Notes: generated by a model not told the origin, from the sequence alone. Shown: positions 12,533 to 26,800, counted from the stretch's first letter. The stretch: 64,000 bases of DNA from Lepisosteus oculatus (GCF_040954835.1 NC_090696.1:77623722-77687721), one strand, 5' to 3'. Numbers and translations are program-made.

Positions 12533-14864
12533 GGCGACGAGACTTTCCCGGGGCCGGAGTCCGCACTGGCGAGAAGCAGAGTACTGTTTTCTTATATATA
12601 TATATTATAATTAAAGGAGTTCCCGTCTGAAACGTCCAACCCGTGACTTTATCCCTCGGGATAGCTTCTGGTGTACAGAAAAGGAGAAGTATGTTATTTT
12701 AGCTACCAATGACACTCCAGGGATGATGAGGAGTTCAAGCTGAGGAAAACTCGCAGCTACACGGGTGGCACAGTAGCGTACACAACACACTGCACTTACG
12801 AATCAGATCTCCTGCATCGCAGTTTTGGTTTCAAATCCCATCAATCCCCAACCACAATATTGGGGCGCCGATTTTAAGGAAGACTCCCCGCCGATTCCGT
12901 TTATGGTAAATAACGTAAAATATCCTCCAAATGCTGCTGTCAGGTGGGTCTTGTCATTTTATTTAAAGAGTCGTTTACTCTCCTTTCTCCTCCTCCTCCC
13001 CCCTTGGTTTCCTGTTCCTCCGGCGGCGCCAGACAGCTCTCTCGGCGGTAAAGCTACCGGATTTGAAAATGGCGCCGGAGGAGACAGCTGCCTGGAAGGA
13101 CCCCGCTTCCGCTTCTCCATGGAAACGTGTCTCAGGAAAATGACGCATACCGGTGGCGGCGGTAGACGGGAGAGACGGGAGAGCCCCCTAGCGGCTGGCT
13201 TTGCCGTTGCTGTGGAAAAAAAAACCTTCACCACGCCGAGGGCAGTCACGACCCTGCCTGAATGGTTAATGGTGAATCCCTGCTCTGGAGCTAGGGGATA
13301 ATTCGACTGGCGACGCAATTTCTCATTTCTCGGCTGTTCAGAGGAGTGGTGGGAGTTATGATTTGACTGACAGTGAAGGACTGTGCACAGGTGTCCTACC
13401 ACCCCACTGAATCACTTACCAATGATTGAGATGGGGCCAATTCTGACGCATAATATTTGCATGTGCAGTAACTGCCTGAAAGTAGTAAACTCTGTTCTCC
13501 TCCCCACTGAGAGCTGGTGTGTGGGGAGCAGAATGGCGCACTCTGGCTGCCATCGCATCAAAATACAATGCACTAACAATTCTCAGAGGCAACAAAAGTG
13601 CATGTCGTTGTTATTATACAATAAGTTTGGGGGCTTTGATTTTAAACAGAACCCTAAAATGCACCTCAGGAAAATTGCATTTAGTAAGAAACATGATTAA
13701 ACGAGACTTTAGTATTATGTAACTGGCTGACGCAAATATGGTACATAAACCATAATTAAGTATGAAAGAAAACCACAAAACACCAAGCAGTAGACACGAT
13801 TTATTCAATATGTGTTACTTTCACATACAAAAGAGCTCTGCTGCAAATTGCTGTGGTAGTGTGTTATGAAATAGATGCACCAAATTAAAAAAATTAAATA
13901 TTAGAGAAACAGTAGGTTCAGAGTGCTTGTCTCACCCTCACAGTGATTATGAGCACCAGAGACCCAAGATCTGTGGTCAGGGTGTAATATCTGAGTATTA
14001 TTTTCCTTGATTAATGTCCATGTTAGAGAATACCCTCCAAAGATAGTGAAGGTTCTTAGAAAACATGATTGGGTGACAATTTTCTTTGCATTTAAAAATA
14101 TATTACTACATATGGTGGGAACATATTTAAAAAAAAAATTCTACAGGTTCAACAGCCCAGGCATAGATACAAAGTGTATCTTCTTGAGCACAATAAAACC
14201 AAAAATGGATCAGTAATCTCTTAAACAAAATTTAGGTGCTACTCTGTCCAAATGATTCTGTATCCACAGTTTAACTACTCGCTAATTCTGCTTAATATAG
14301 AAGATTTGAGTTTGTAACCTTTCAGGAATCTCATTTTTACTGTAGTAAAACATTGACATCTATCAATGTGTTTCTTAATGCTTTCAGAGAGACCTGAACG
14401 ATTTTTCATTCCTCAGTCTGTAAAGATTAGTGGTTAACAGAAAGATACATTAATAGTGTATTGATAGTGTTCGTAACAAACTCAAACTCAACATCTGGGG
14501 CAAATGTAATGCTTCAGACGAACCCACAATCATGCTTAACTTGGCAGGCTGTCGGTAGGGTCCCATTTTTCAATCTTAACAGCGGGAGCATTTTACTTCA
14601 CCCCACTCCAAACGCGTTACTTACTTCTCAGGAGGAGCACGCACACACACAAAAAACATCCTTAAAGTCATAACCAGCGTTGAAATGCAAAATAACCTAA
14701 AGGAAACCAAGATCACGTGGCAATCGCTGCTTCTATATTAAGTGCCTGTCTCCGGTTTCTGTTCTCCAGGCACGGGTTTTTCTCCTGCGCCTCCCTCAGC
14801 TGCGGAGTACAAGGATACAGCCTCCGCGTCGCTGAAGGAGTGTCTGACGCCGGCCGGGCCGGGC
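12533..14864. other. Intergenic: cep135 5' flank/promoter and exoc1 3' UTR/flank
   Basis: No coding region is supported. The part next to cep135 (about 12540-13200) is GC-rich and includes a YY1-like AAAATGGCGCC near 13067 and a half X-box (CCATGGAAAC, 13117-13126), reasonable for a centriole-gene promoter but unproven. A short TA run lies at about 12594-12604. A SINE-like fragment with a B-box-like GGTTTCAAATCC lies near 12826. A fragment of the repeat family also found at 5.6 kb and 18.5 kb is at about 13490-13565. From about 13800 to 14864 the DNA is AT-rich and is the likely 3' UTR of exoc1. Confidence 0.6.
13800..13805 (-). terminator. Candidate polyadenylation signal for exoc1
   Basis: The minus strand reads AATAAA here, about 1.06 kb beyond the exoc1 stop codon, inside AT-rich DNA. 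It would give a 3' UTR of ordinary length. Other signals were not excluded. Confidence 0.35.
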
Positions 14865-17800
14865 TCAGTGAGACTGCGCGATGCTGGAGAAGTACTCCAG
14901 GATGTCCTGGATGGTGAAGTCCATTGTGATCCCCGCGCCAGGGTAGCAGCGGCCGATCAGACCGACAAAGTGCTTGTACTGGCGGATGAACTCGTCCTGC
15001 ATGGAGTGCCACACGACCTCGGGGGAGAGAGAGAGAGAGAGACAAGGAGCCGAGTTACGATCAGCCGGCGACGGGGGAGAGCCAGTGTGACAGGCGGGAG
15101 GGCCGCCCGTGACCGTGACACAGCCAGCGGCCGGCGAGCGAGCGCAGAGACGCCGCTTTGTGGTCAGTGCAGATCGTGGGCTATCCCAGCACTGCTGCTG
15201 CTGCCGGTGTCCCCACCCAGCAAACAATCACAACATCGCATCAGTGACAGCAGCGGCACACAGAGAGAGGCGTCTGTAAATAATATCCATTACTGTAAAC
15301 GACTCTAGAGGTTTGTGCCAATTAATAAGGCATTGAACCGAAGTCCTGACCCTGTTGTGGTAGCTAAAGATCCCAGGGCTGCATCTGTAAAGGCAGGGCG
15401 GTAACTTTGGTGTCTTGAGCACCACTGAGTAATTCCATTCTGTGCTCAATCTGGCCACCCTGAAACTGCCCCCTTAATCCTAAAGTGCGGGCCCGTTTCT
15501 CACTTCTCAGCTCCGCCTGCACCGATGCGAGTGGTCTGTGGGTGCACGATGAGCTCTACACTTCGGTGGCAGACGGATAAAGCGTACCCACCCCCCGCAA
15601 CATGCAGAGCGCTCCCGCCTCGGGGACGGACACTACAAGACAGACCCTAAAGAGGTCTTCGGTGGAGTCCGGGCTCCTGAATCACCTGCAGCAGGTTCTC
15701 CTCCTCACAGAGGTGCTTGTCCACCTTCTTGTAGAGGTTGTCCAGCCCCTTCTTCACCTCCTTCCCAGGGTACTCCTTGATGACCTTGCGCAGCTCCTGC
15801 TTGTTGAAGGCCAGCTGGTAGCTCACCTCCTCCTCCCTGATCCCCTGGGCCACCCGAGCCTCGATCCCCTCAAAAAAGTGCTGGAAACGAAGCACAAGCA
15901 CAACCTGAGCAAGGCATCTCTACAAAGCCGCTACGCGTCTTCGCTCGAGGACGGCTAAGCATTGTGGGACAATAAAAGCTTCTACTGACTTTACGAGCAC
16001 ACAGTCTTGACACTGTGCAGTTCTTGTCAGATCTCGGAATTGAGCAAGGTGGATCATGGTCACTCCCGGGAAGGGAGACCCCTAAGGAAAACTAGGTTTG
16101 TGCTGCATGGATGTTGGCAGACAAATAGGTGACGCTCTTCCCACTGGATCAGAATTTCCAAACCTGTACCGCATGCAGAGGTGACAGTGCTCAGTATGTG
16201 ACTGCAACCTTGCTGTACTGCCTGTAGAGGTGACAGTGCCCAGTGTGTGACTGCAGGCTTGCTGTACTGCATGTAGAGGTGACAGTGCTCAACGCATGAT
16301 TCCTGTCATTCATTCACCAACACCTACGTTCAGTTTCTCCAGCGGCTGGCCCAGGGAGTAAATGACGTAGGACTGCAGGTGATCCGTATACTTGTGTTTG
16401 GCTTCCTTCCTCTCTGCTTCCAGGCAGGAGATCTTGAGGCGCGACAGCGTGGAGAAGATCCGATGGAAATTCTCCATCATGACGACATCCCTGGGCGTCT
16501 TCTGGCTCTCGTTGGCCACCTTCTCGACTTTGGAAACACAACGAGGGGAAAAAACACATCGCTACAGCATCGTTCATGAGGCATAGAAACAAACACTACC
16601 GTTTCACAAGGTGATGACTCCTGCAAGCACAGGAGATCCTGACAGGGTCTGTAACCAGCAGGCAAGGAGTGTTAATTGTACACAAGCTGTCACGATGAGA
16701 TTTCTGAACTTGTCACAGCTGGCAGATGCGATGCAACAAAAACTGTGGCTACAGGACCGTTTCACTTTCCACAAGAACGACAATCTCGCCCGGGAACAGC
16801 TTCATTCTTCCTAAAACACAAGCGGACATTAACCCTTACCATTCATGTAGACCGCTCTGATGAGCTTGGTGTATGCTTTATCCAGGTCTCCCCTGCGCTC
16901 GGCGTTCCGGAAGATGGTTTCTGCCAGCTCCGCGAACTCCTCGAACCCGGTGACGAAGGGCAGGATACCGACTTTGCTCTTCTTCGAGATCTTCACTTCC
17001 TCCATCTGCCGGATCTGATTCGACTGTGGACACAAGCCAAGCCGCTCAGCGTCAATGTTTTTAAAGGAACCCTCATCGTGGATAAAGACCTTAAACTCTA
17101 CACCTAAAACAGGACTAAATGTATTCTTAATTTCATGTTTTGCACACCTATGAATTGACATACTACTGCAGGTTAAGAGAAGATTAGGCACCAATGCTGT
17201 GATGAGTTACAGCCCATTTCCAGTACGTCAGTAAACGTTAAAAATTTGGACACCCTAAGAAGGCTCCACAGCCGAAACGTGATTCCTTCCTTCTCTTTTC
17301 AGCAGGAATAAACCTGTACTTGTTGCTTTGCAGCCTACGCCTGCTGACGCAGCTGCCTACTAGAATTAACTATTCGCTAATTTAGGGCTAGGGTCTGTGG
17401 GAAAAATTCAAGAGGTTCAATGAATATAAATTCAAGAGAATGTACCAAACAAATGACTGTTTTAGGAATTTTTAACCGTTTCAATTTTCAGCATGTCATT
17501 CTCCCAGAGCAGAAAATGACAGAAATCCCGCTAAACCAGAATATGAAAATAACATTTTCGTAAAAGTGCTTTTGGGGTACTAGCTTTTCCTTACATACAG
17601 TTTTAATTTAACAGACACAGCAGCCTGCCAGATAAAATGCAGTTGTTTAGTGCTATAAAAAATTCTGTGCTGTCAGAAAACAATTTCAGTCACACTTTGA
17701 GACATAAGAAACATTAGAAAGGGAACGAGTTTTAGTCTAGAGAGCTACAACACTTCTGCCTCTTATGTGATAATAGAATATCATAATAGATCAATAGAAT

Positions 17801-20800
17801 CAATAGAATTTCATAACTTTATAATACAGATCCAGTCAACCAGTTGTAATAACTGCAACCAGGCAGCTGAAGTGTGATCTCCACTTACATAAACTTAAAA
17901 ATCTAAAGATAAACTAAAGGGCTGAATTGCTGATGTAAATAAATCAGATAGAACTATCTCCACCCTTCATTCCACGGGCGGGTTCAGCTTTTCTGTTAAT
18001 GATTTTTCAGTGTCATTAGATATAACTGAATCTCATAAAAGCCCTGAGAAACGATCGTTCAAGGGACGACGAAATGAAGAGGAGAAAGTCCGGGGGCCAC
18101 TCCTCACAATGCACTTGTCGAAATTCCTCTTGACGGTCACCAGGACGTTGCCGAGCGTGGTGCTCAGGTACGAGGCGGGGTCCACGTTCTCCGCCGTCCA
18201 CACGTGGTGGCTCATCTTCACCAGCATGTACAGGGAGTTGAAGCTGTCGATCTTGTCCCCGAGAGCGATCAGGTTGTTCAGCTCCACCTCGATGCAGAGG
18301 AAGATCCTGTTCATCATGAATCGCACCGAGTCCTTCCTGGAAGGGACACAGTGCGGCCTCAGTCCGGCGCTTTCCTGCCCTAGACAGCAGCTGCAGCGCG
18401 CTGGTTTCCTACCGCACGGGTGTCTCAAACCCAATAACAGAATAATAATCTGGACGCTCCATTTAAAGCGCTGTACAGGTAATGGGGATCCCCTCCACCA
18501 CCCCCAATGTGCAGCCCCACCTGGATGATGCGCCAGTCTGCTCCCCACACACCAGTTCTCAGTGGGGAGGAGAGCAGAGTGATGAAGCCAGTTCAGAGAG
18601 GGGGATTATTAGGAGGCCGGGGGGGGGGGATGTGACCAGGACACCGGGGGAACACCCCTACTCTTTTCGAGAAACTCTCTGGGATTTTTAATGACCACAG
18701 AGAGTCAGGACCTCGGTTTTACGTCTCATCCGAAGGACGGCACCTCTTTACAGTACAGTGTCCCCGTCACTACACTGGGGCATTAGGACCCACACAGACC
18801 ACAGGGTGAGCGCCCCCTGTTGGCCGCTCTAACACCTCTCCCAGCAGCAGCCTCAGCTTTCCCAGGAGTCTCCCCTCCAGGTCCTGGCCAGGCTCACACT
18901 GCTGGGCTCCAGTGGGTTGCAGGGTGATTGAAATAAAATATAAAACAGACTTTTCCCCAAACTCTTACTCAGCATCCCAGATCGATTCCCGTTCCCTTGG
19001 TTCATCCCCCACGAGCTCGGGATTACCGACTGCCGGGCCGTTAAAACTTCGGAAGCCACGAGCCCCCCCCCCCCCCCCCCTCCCCGAGCGCCCGGGGGGA
19101 TCAGTGCCGCCGGGGGCCGCCGCGCCACGCTGCGGGGGCAAGAAGGGCAACTCACTCAGACGCCGCCGGCTGCTGCCTGTCGCCCCCCGCGGAAGAAAAC
19201 CTGGAGTGAGCGGAGCCGTCCATCTCGACGGCGTCGCCCTGGAAACAAGCACACGGCGCATGGCCTCCTTCAGCATCGCGCAACGAGACCCGGAGCTCGC
19301 TCCCGTTTCCAGAACCCCTACCCCGGCACAGAGGGCGTGACTGATGAGCCCAGCGCCCACCCTACAGAGCGATGCCTCTGCACCTGCAGCCTGCGCCTCA
19401 CATTTCAACACCTCAGCATGCAAACGACCAGGCAGTGGTTAATTAAGGAGACCAGAATTGAAGAAGCATTACAAACAACCTAGGAGGTGTACTGTAAAAA
19501 TCTAGAATAAGACCAAGGACACTGTCGTGTTCAGGTTAATAAGGAACAGGTTTATTCCAGGCTGAAAAGAGAAGAAGAAACATGGAGCCTTCTTCAGGTG
19601 TGTGTGCAAAGAAGTGCATGCTTGACACACCTGAAGAAGGCCAAAACATTGTGTTTCTTTTTTCTCTTCTCAGCCTGGAACAAACCTTTAACTTGTGCCT
19701 TTGCAGCCTACGCCTGCTGACGCAGCTGCCAAGCCTGAGCAGACACCTTGAAGTCACGTTCCCTCCCCAAGGCTCAGTGAGCCACACTTACAGCTGACCC
19801 TGCCAGGGCGGGCTGCTGGTGCAGTTTGAAGAATTTGATAATGAAGTCCTGCTCGGCCAGGCAGAGAGGCTCCAGCTCACTCAGGACCTGCTCAAAGATC
19901 TGAGGAGAAAAGGCGGCAGTCAGTGACACTGCGGAGGACCCGCAGAGGCTGCGGTTCAAAGCATTTCTTCGGCTCTACTCACAAGAGTTAAGTGGCGAGC
20001 AGGGCGTGTGCAGGGTGCGTCTCCGACGGGGACAAATCACCCACCCCACCATCTCTAACTTAAAACTAAGAAGAAACTTGGCTTGGCTTTGCTGCTTTTG
20101 ACGTAAGCAGTATGTGACAGAGTCACTGGCAACACTGGGGCGCTCTCACACGCTGTGGAGAGGACCGGAGGCTCCGGTATCATCACATTACCAACGCACC
20201 GGGCAACACTGACCTGTTTTTGGACTCAACATATAACTCTCTGCTCACATCTGTTTTTTTTCCCGTTTACAATTGTTTTTTGTGCAATATACTGTATGCT
20301 GGGGATTTGTGCAATATATTTATAATGTGCAATACAACTTTTTGTGTACTGTACTTTCGGGTCTGTTTTTGTATATCCTGGACTGTGAGCAACTCTGTAT
20401 AATCCATTTTTTACTTTTACTGACTGTAGTGTATGTATTGTATTGTTGTATTATTGTATCATTTCGTTACACTGTGCTGTGTTGACTGTGCTAGGCTGCT
20501 GTTGCACTGCAATTTCCCTCACAGGATCAATAAAGTATCCATCTATCTTAAGGCATTTGTTTCTTTTAACATTCTCCATCATATCTGGTTTTTATTGTGC
20601 AATTGATGTGAAAAGCCTTGAGGATGCTCTGTATCGAAAGGCGCAATATAGGAATAAAACGGGTTGACTGGGAGAGCAGGGCTGGGCGCACCTTGTCGAA
20701 CTTCGTCCTGTCTGCCACGTCAAGGTCGGAGGCCGACATGTTGCCCATGTCCAGCAGGGAGGAGGACTGGGACCTGCGGCTGCCGGAGCCCTGGACGGTC

Positions 20801-23800
20801 AGCTTGTTGAGGCTCGAGGTGGAGCCGGTCAGCTTCCCCGCGCTGCCGTGGAGGCCTGCGGCCGACCCCAGGAGAGAGAGCCGCCATCAGCGTGTGGCTG
20901 CGCCGCGTCACTGCAGTGCGGCGCAGTCTCACACAACCAGCGAGGTCAAAGCGCAAGGACGGAGGAGAAACATCATGGAAACATTTCCGACTTCTAGGTT
21001 TATGTCTAGTTTCTTTCACAGCTTCTCACTTCAGAGTTAGCTGCTTTTCAGGTTCATTTCATGAACGTCAGACTATTGCTTGTATCGAATTATAAGAAGG
21101 CGTTACTGATTACAAGCACAGTGTAATAGCATTTTAGCCTTCAATTCATCAAAAGACCCATCTGATTATCAATTAGACAATATCAAAACCACTTTTAAAT
21201 TCCCTGATATATGGTATTTTTTAATTCTCTTCTATAAACAGGTGTACAGTATGCTGTGGTATCCCTCAGCTTAATAATAGATTTACTTAAGGTGAGACAA
21301 AATCTAATGTACAATCAAGAAGCAAGATATTGCTTCATATATTATATATCGTATTACTTTTTCTAATTCGCCTTCTTAGATGAAAAGGAGGACAGAGCTA
21401 CTTAGTGCAGGAGCAGATGGAAATGTTCTGTAAACGTATTGAAACTTGCACAGCGACAAACACAGCAGAATTTTTCGGTTGACATCGGTCCTTTTTTTCC
21501 CCGATGTAATGAGAGGAAAAAAAAAAGGGTAGGGTTAACTTCTCAAGCACTTCATAAAGACCATAATAAAAGATCAGCACTTCAGAAAGGTCCAAACTAG
21601 GAATCAGGATGTCTGCAGCCGTTCTCTGCAGGACTCATCTTCTGAGTATCCTGCAGGGAACACTATCCTGCACAGCACATCACACTTTTTCTTTTCAGGC
21701 AGGAGACAGCGGCACAGAGGGGACAAAGGGGTGCTGGGATACTTACTCTCCGTCTCCTGTTTGACAGCACTCTCTTTTCGAGGCAGCGTGGCTGGGCGGC
21801 AGATTAGAATGCAGGCATCAAAGACAGAGACAAGTTAGCACATGTGTGTCACACAAACCATGCAGCACGAGGCCCGTTAGAAGTTAGTTCAGGAAAAAAA
21901 AAACAGGCATGCACCAGAGCTGCGATGAACTGAAAAACTGTGCTCACAGCCAAGGCGATTTAAAACGAACACTTAAAATGCTGCCCTTCTGTTTTCAGAA
22001 GGAAGATAGCACACAAGCTTGATGCAGACCAGGGGTCTCCAAAGCTGGTTCTGGAGAGTCTCAATCCCACAGGTTTTGCAGGGCGGCTTCAAGCCACCAG
22101 TTGCTAAATACTGGAAACTCCTCCATCATGATCTGTTAAATAGTTGATTTGTTAAATGAAGTAAAGTAATTTGGGATCAAAAGAAAAATTTCTAAACTGA
22201 AATTCTCTAAACTGAATAGGTTAGTAAACTTGGTTCATGAACAGTTAGCAGGTGTTGAAATGTTTAGAACATGTGTAACACCTGTAAGACTAGCAGACTG
22301 GGGCTCTGCAGGACCAGGGCTGGAGAACCAACATACAGGACATTATTTTTTTCACAAGGCATGACCGCAGACTCATAAAAACGTCTGAAATAATTGATAA
22401 TGTTCTATCGTTCCTGCTGTTGTCTTAAATAATGTTGCCTGCATCACAAAAACAGAATGAGCTTGAAGACAATGGGCATTCTGTCTTAAAGCGCAATTAA
22501 CACGTGTGGATGATCTTTAGTGCATGCTTCAGAAAATGAAAAGATAACAGAAAATGTTTTTTTACAGAAACCACCCCTTTTTGAATGCAATTTTCAGGTC
22601 ATTTTGGTGGATTATGTAACATTTACTTAGAACATAAACATATACTTTTCAACTACTGTACTTAATACTTAATTGTGTAAGAACACCAAACAATATTTTC
22701 CCTAAATCTACTGTGAAACAGTGATGACTTTACACTCATCCAGTAAAGTGAACCCAGAACCCAAGGAGACAGCTGACAGGCCCTGGAAAGGGTTCGGGGA
22801 CTCTGGTTTGACAGTGCACAAATGTCCTGACAAGGTCTTTGAGATGTTCTGGTAGCATTCAGTATCAGCCTTTTGATGCAAGAGTACATTTCAAGCAGAT
22901 TCGCATGTCTGCAGTAACGATTCCACAACTTATTTTGCTTACATATCGGAAAGAAAATCTATGTCAAAGGTCGACAAGTTTTTACTACATTGAAAATAAC
23001 TGTTCTAATTACTTTCTGGGCAATCCTCAACAATAGCAAGAACATGATCAGGCACTTGTAAAAACACTAAGAGAATCCTTTAAGCATCAATTTTAGTGCT
23101 CATGGTTTCAAAGTCCATCGCAACATAATAAAGGATGCTTACTTGCTTTTATAACAAAAAGCATGCTAATTCCTTGTTTTTTTTATGTGTACTCTTTTAT
23201 CTTGAGGGAATGGTTAAAAAAAAGAACAACATAAAATTATATCCTGCTGTACACAGAGATTTTCCTCATACATAACCACAAATTTCACTTGGCAAAACTA
23301 CACTTCTATTAACGGACAGAAAGTGCTCCCCTGTCTAAGTGCTAGACAGGTGTTCAAAAGCAGCAATTAAAGAACAAGGTGTCGATGAGAATCTTACCGA
23401 ATTTCTTCCCCTCTTTGGTTGTGCTCGCCATTTTAATCTTGGCAACTTCAAAGAAATCTTTAATTTCGCGTTCATACAATCTTGAAATGTAATCAACGTA
23501 ATTCTGTTAAAAAAATACGAAAAAGTATTAATACACAAATCGCATGCCTGAAGAAGATCACGCATTGACTTTACTTGCTGCCCTGATCAGCAGAAACAAT
23601 TTCAAGAGAGGGAGCAAAGGCTGACAACGAGAGCGCAACAGCGCCCCCTGCCTGCTCGTCCTTACCGCCGTCAAGCCCCCATGTTTCTCGTCCTGGGTGA
23701 TCTTCAGCCACTCCATTAGCTTGGCGTAGCGCAGCAGGTCGCGGTGCAGTGGGCTGTGCTTGGGCAGGGTGAGCTCCGCCGAGTGCTGGGCCAAGGTGGA

Positions 23801-26800
23801 GCTCTGGTCATGACCCTGCCAAGGAAGGTGGCAACTCAGGCAGTGCTCCTGGACACCCAGGGCACAGAACAGGAGAGCTCTCCAGAATCTAGCGTTCTTG
23901 CTCAGGCAGTGCTCCTGGACACCCAGGGCACAGAACAGCTCTCCAGAATCTAGCCTTCTTGCTCAGACAGTGCTCCTGGACACCCAGGGCACAGAACAGG
24001 AGAGCTCTCCAGAATCTAGCCTTCTTGCTCAGGCAGTGCTCCTGGATACTAGGACACAGAACAGGAGAGCTCTCCAGAATCTAGCCTTCTTGCTCAGACA
24101 GTGCTCCTGGACACCGAGGGCACAGAACAGGAGAGCTCTCCAGAATCTAGCGTTCTTGCTCAGGCAGTGCTCCTGGACACCCAGGGCACAGAACAGGAGA
24201 GCTCTCCAGAATCTAGCCTTCTTGCTCAGGCAGTGCTCCTGGATACCCAGGGCACAGAACAGGAGAGCTCTCCAGAATCTAGCCTTCTTGCTCAGGCAGT
24301 GCTCCTGGACACCCAGGGCACAGAACAGGAGAGCTCTCCAGAATCTAGCCTTCTTGCTCAGGCAGTGCTCCTGGACACCCAGGGCACAGAACAGGAGAGC
24401 TCTCCAGAATCTAGCCTTCTTGCTCAGGCAGTGCTCCTGGACACCCAGGGCACAGAACAGGAGAGCTCTCCAGAATCTAGCCTTCTTGCTCAGACAGTGC
24501 TCCTGGATACTAGGACACAGAACAGGAGAGCTCTCCAGAATCTAGCGTTCTTGCTCAGACAGTGCTCCTGGATACTAGGACACAGAACAGGAGAGCTCTC
24601 CAGAATCTAGCCTTCTTGCTCAGACAGTGCTCCTGGATACTAGGACACAGAACAGGAGAGCTCTCCAGAATCTAGCGTTCTTGCTCAGACAGTGCTCCTG
24701 GATACTAGGACACAGAACAGGAGAGCTCTCCAGAATCTAGCGTTCTTGCTCAGACAGTCCTCCTGGATACTAGGACACAGAACAGGAGAGCTCTCCACAA
24801 TCTAGCGTTCTTGCTCAGACAGTGCTCCTGGACACCCAGGACACAGAACAGCTCTCCAGAATCTAGCGTTCTTGCTCAGACAGTGCTCCTGGACACTAGG
24901 ACACAGAACAAGAGAGCTCTCCAGAATCTAGCCTTCTTGCTCAGACAGTGCTCCTGGACACCGAGGGCACAGAACAGGAGAGCTCTCCAGAATCTAGCCT
25001 TCTTGCTCAGACAGTGCTCCTGGACACCCAGGGCACAGAACAGGAGAGCTCTCCAGAATCTAGCGTTCTTTCTCAGACAGTGCTCCTGGACACTAGGACA
25101 CAGAACAGGAGAGCTCTCCAGAATCTAGCCTTCTTGCTCAGACAGTGCTCCTGGACACCGAGGGCACAGAACAGGAGAGCTTTCCAGAATCTAGTGTTCT
25201 TGCTTATGTTAGTTCATGCTAAGCAAAAATTAGTACAATAGTTTAAATAAATGTATGTTTAGCATGTTTAAAATAAATGGCAATATAACGCTAATGACAT
25301 TAAAAGAAAATGACGCTCACAAACATCGTCATAATAGAAACAGTTAATTTAATTTTTAGCAAATGGTAAACATTTGGAAGGTTATCACAGACTTGAATAA
25401 GCATTTTTTAACATGAATCACTTTTATAACCCTTTCATTCAGCTGGTTTTGTTAATCATGCCCTCCTGGGGACACATTCTTTAAAACAGCAAGACCAGTG
25501 CATCTCAAAGTCCCCCCTCCCTACAGAAAACACCAGCAGTTACACACACTGAGGAGTCATGCACCCCTGTGTTAACAGCTTTGGTTTGTTTCTGCTTTTG
25601 CTCTGAAGAAAACGACATTTCTTGAACCCTGAATTGAACTCTGCCCGACTAATCTCAACCCTGCCTATGTAATCCGATCCCTGAACTGAATCCTGTTCCA
25701 GTCATCTGAACCCTGAACTGAACCCTGCCTGAGTAACTGAACCCGGCCCAAGTAATTCAAACCCTGAACTGAACCCTGCCCGAGTAATGAGAACCCCGAA
25801 CACTGCCGCTACAGTCTTTTGCCCTTTTGCCGAGCTGCTGAAGCCAACAGGGGGGAATGAATGGGCGGACAAGATCATCAGCTCCATTAGCTACTAACCA
25901 GCACGTGCCTCCTCTCGTTCCGCACACCATCACCTGGGGAACCTGGGTACTGACTTCCTTAATAAACAGATAACGCAGGAGAGATCCTGCCCATTTATTG
26001 CCCAACAATCCGGCACACATCTCACACCTGGACCTGTGGCCCCATGACGGCCAGCAGACACCACTACAAGCCAGCACCGCTTCACCAGGGCACTTCAGAA
26101 GAGAACGCTAAACAGATCGACACGTCGCGACGGCAACGAAGACATCAGCAGAGAGATGATTCTTCAATTTGATCAAATAATCTTGATCAATAATGAATCA
26201 AGTTTTCACAATACAAAACTCCTGGGAACTTCAGTGCAGTTTATATGTCAGATGCACAAGGGCAATTAAATGCTAATTTGTGTGTGCGCTCCTATACAAA
26301 GATACTAAAGGAATCACCCGGTAACAGTAACATGTTAAAGAACATACAACTTTGAAAAAAGTCAGACAAGCAGTGAGAGGAAAAAAAAACCACCAGTGTG
26401 AGCCACAACTTCCCAGAAATGCACAGCAGGTACGACACCTGCTGCATCGCCACCCTTCAGTTTGACACCCCTTCACCGTGACACCCCAAGCGTGTGCTTC
26501 TGACCATAGCTGTTCAGCGGCTGTTCAAGCGAATGAATGCATGCACTTCTGAATAAATGAACTCAACCGTCATGAACGCACATGCTCGTCACTGACGGTA
26601 GTTTACACCTGACATTCCCACAGTAAAAACAAGTCCTTCACAACCTCAGGAAGTTTCTGCACCTTGAATATAACACAGCAGGCTGTAACTGAGAAAAAGA
26701 CATGCCCACTCCTGGCCATGACTGCTGAGAATCAGAGGTCAGGTTCCAGGTGCACACGGGTTAGTGGGGGTGCGTGGTCATACTCACGGGCAGTGACAAA

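Noticed and set aside
23898-25241. Several 100-215 codon plus-strand ORFs with repeated [16 protein letters not shown] or [11 protein letters not shown] text
   Set aside because: They are translations of the 66/64-bp minisatellite on the strand opposite to EXOC1. Different frames of the same array are open, and there is no splice or start evidence.
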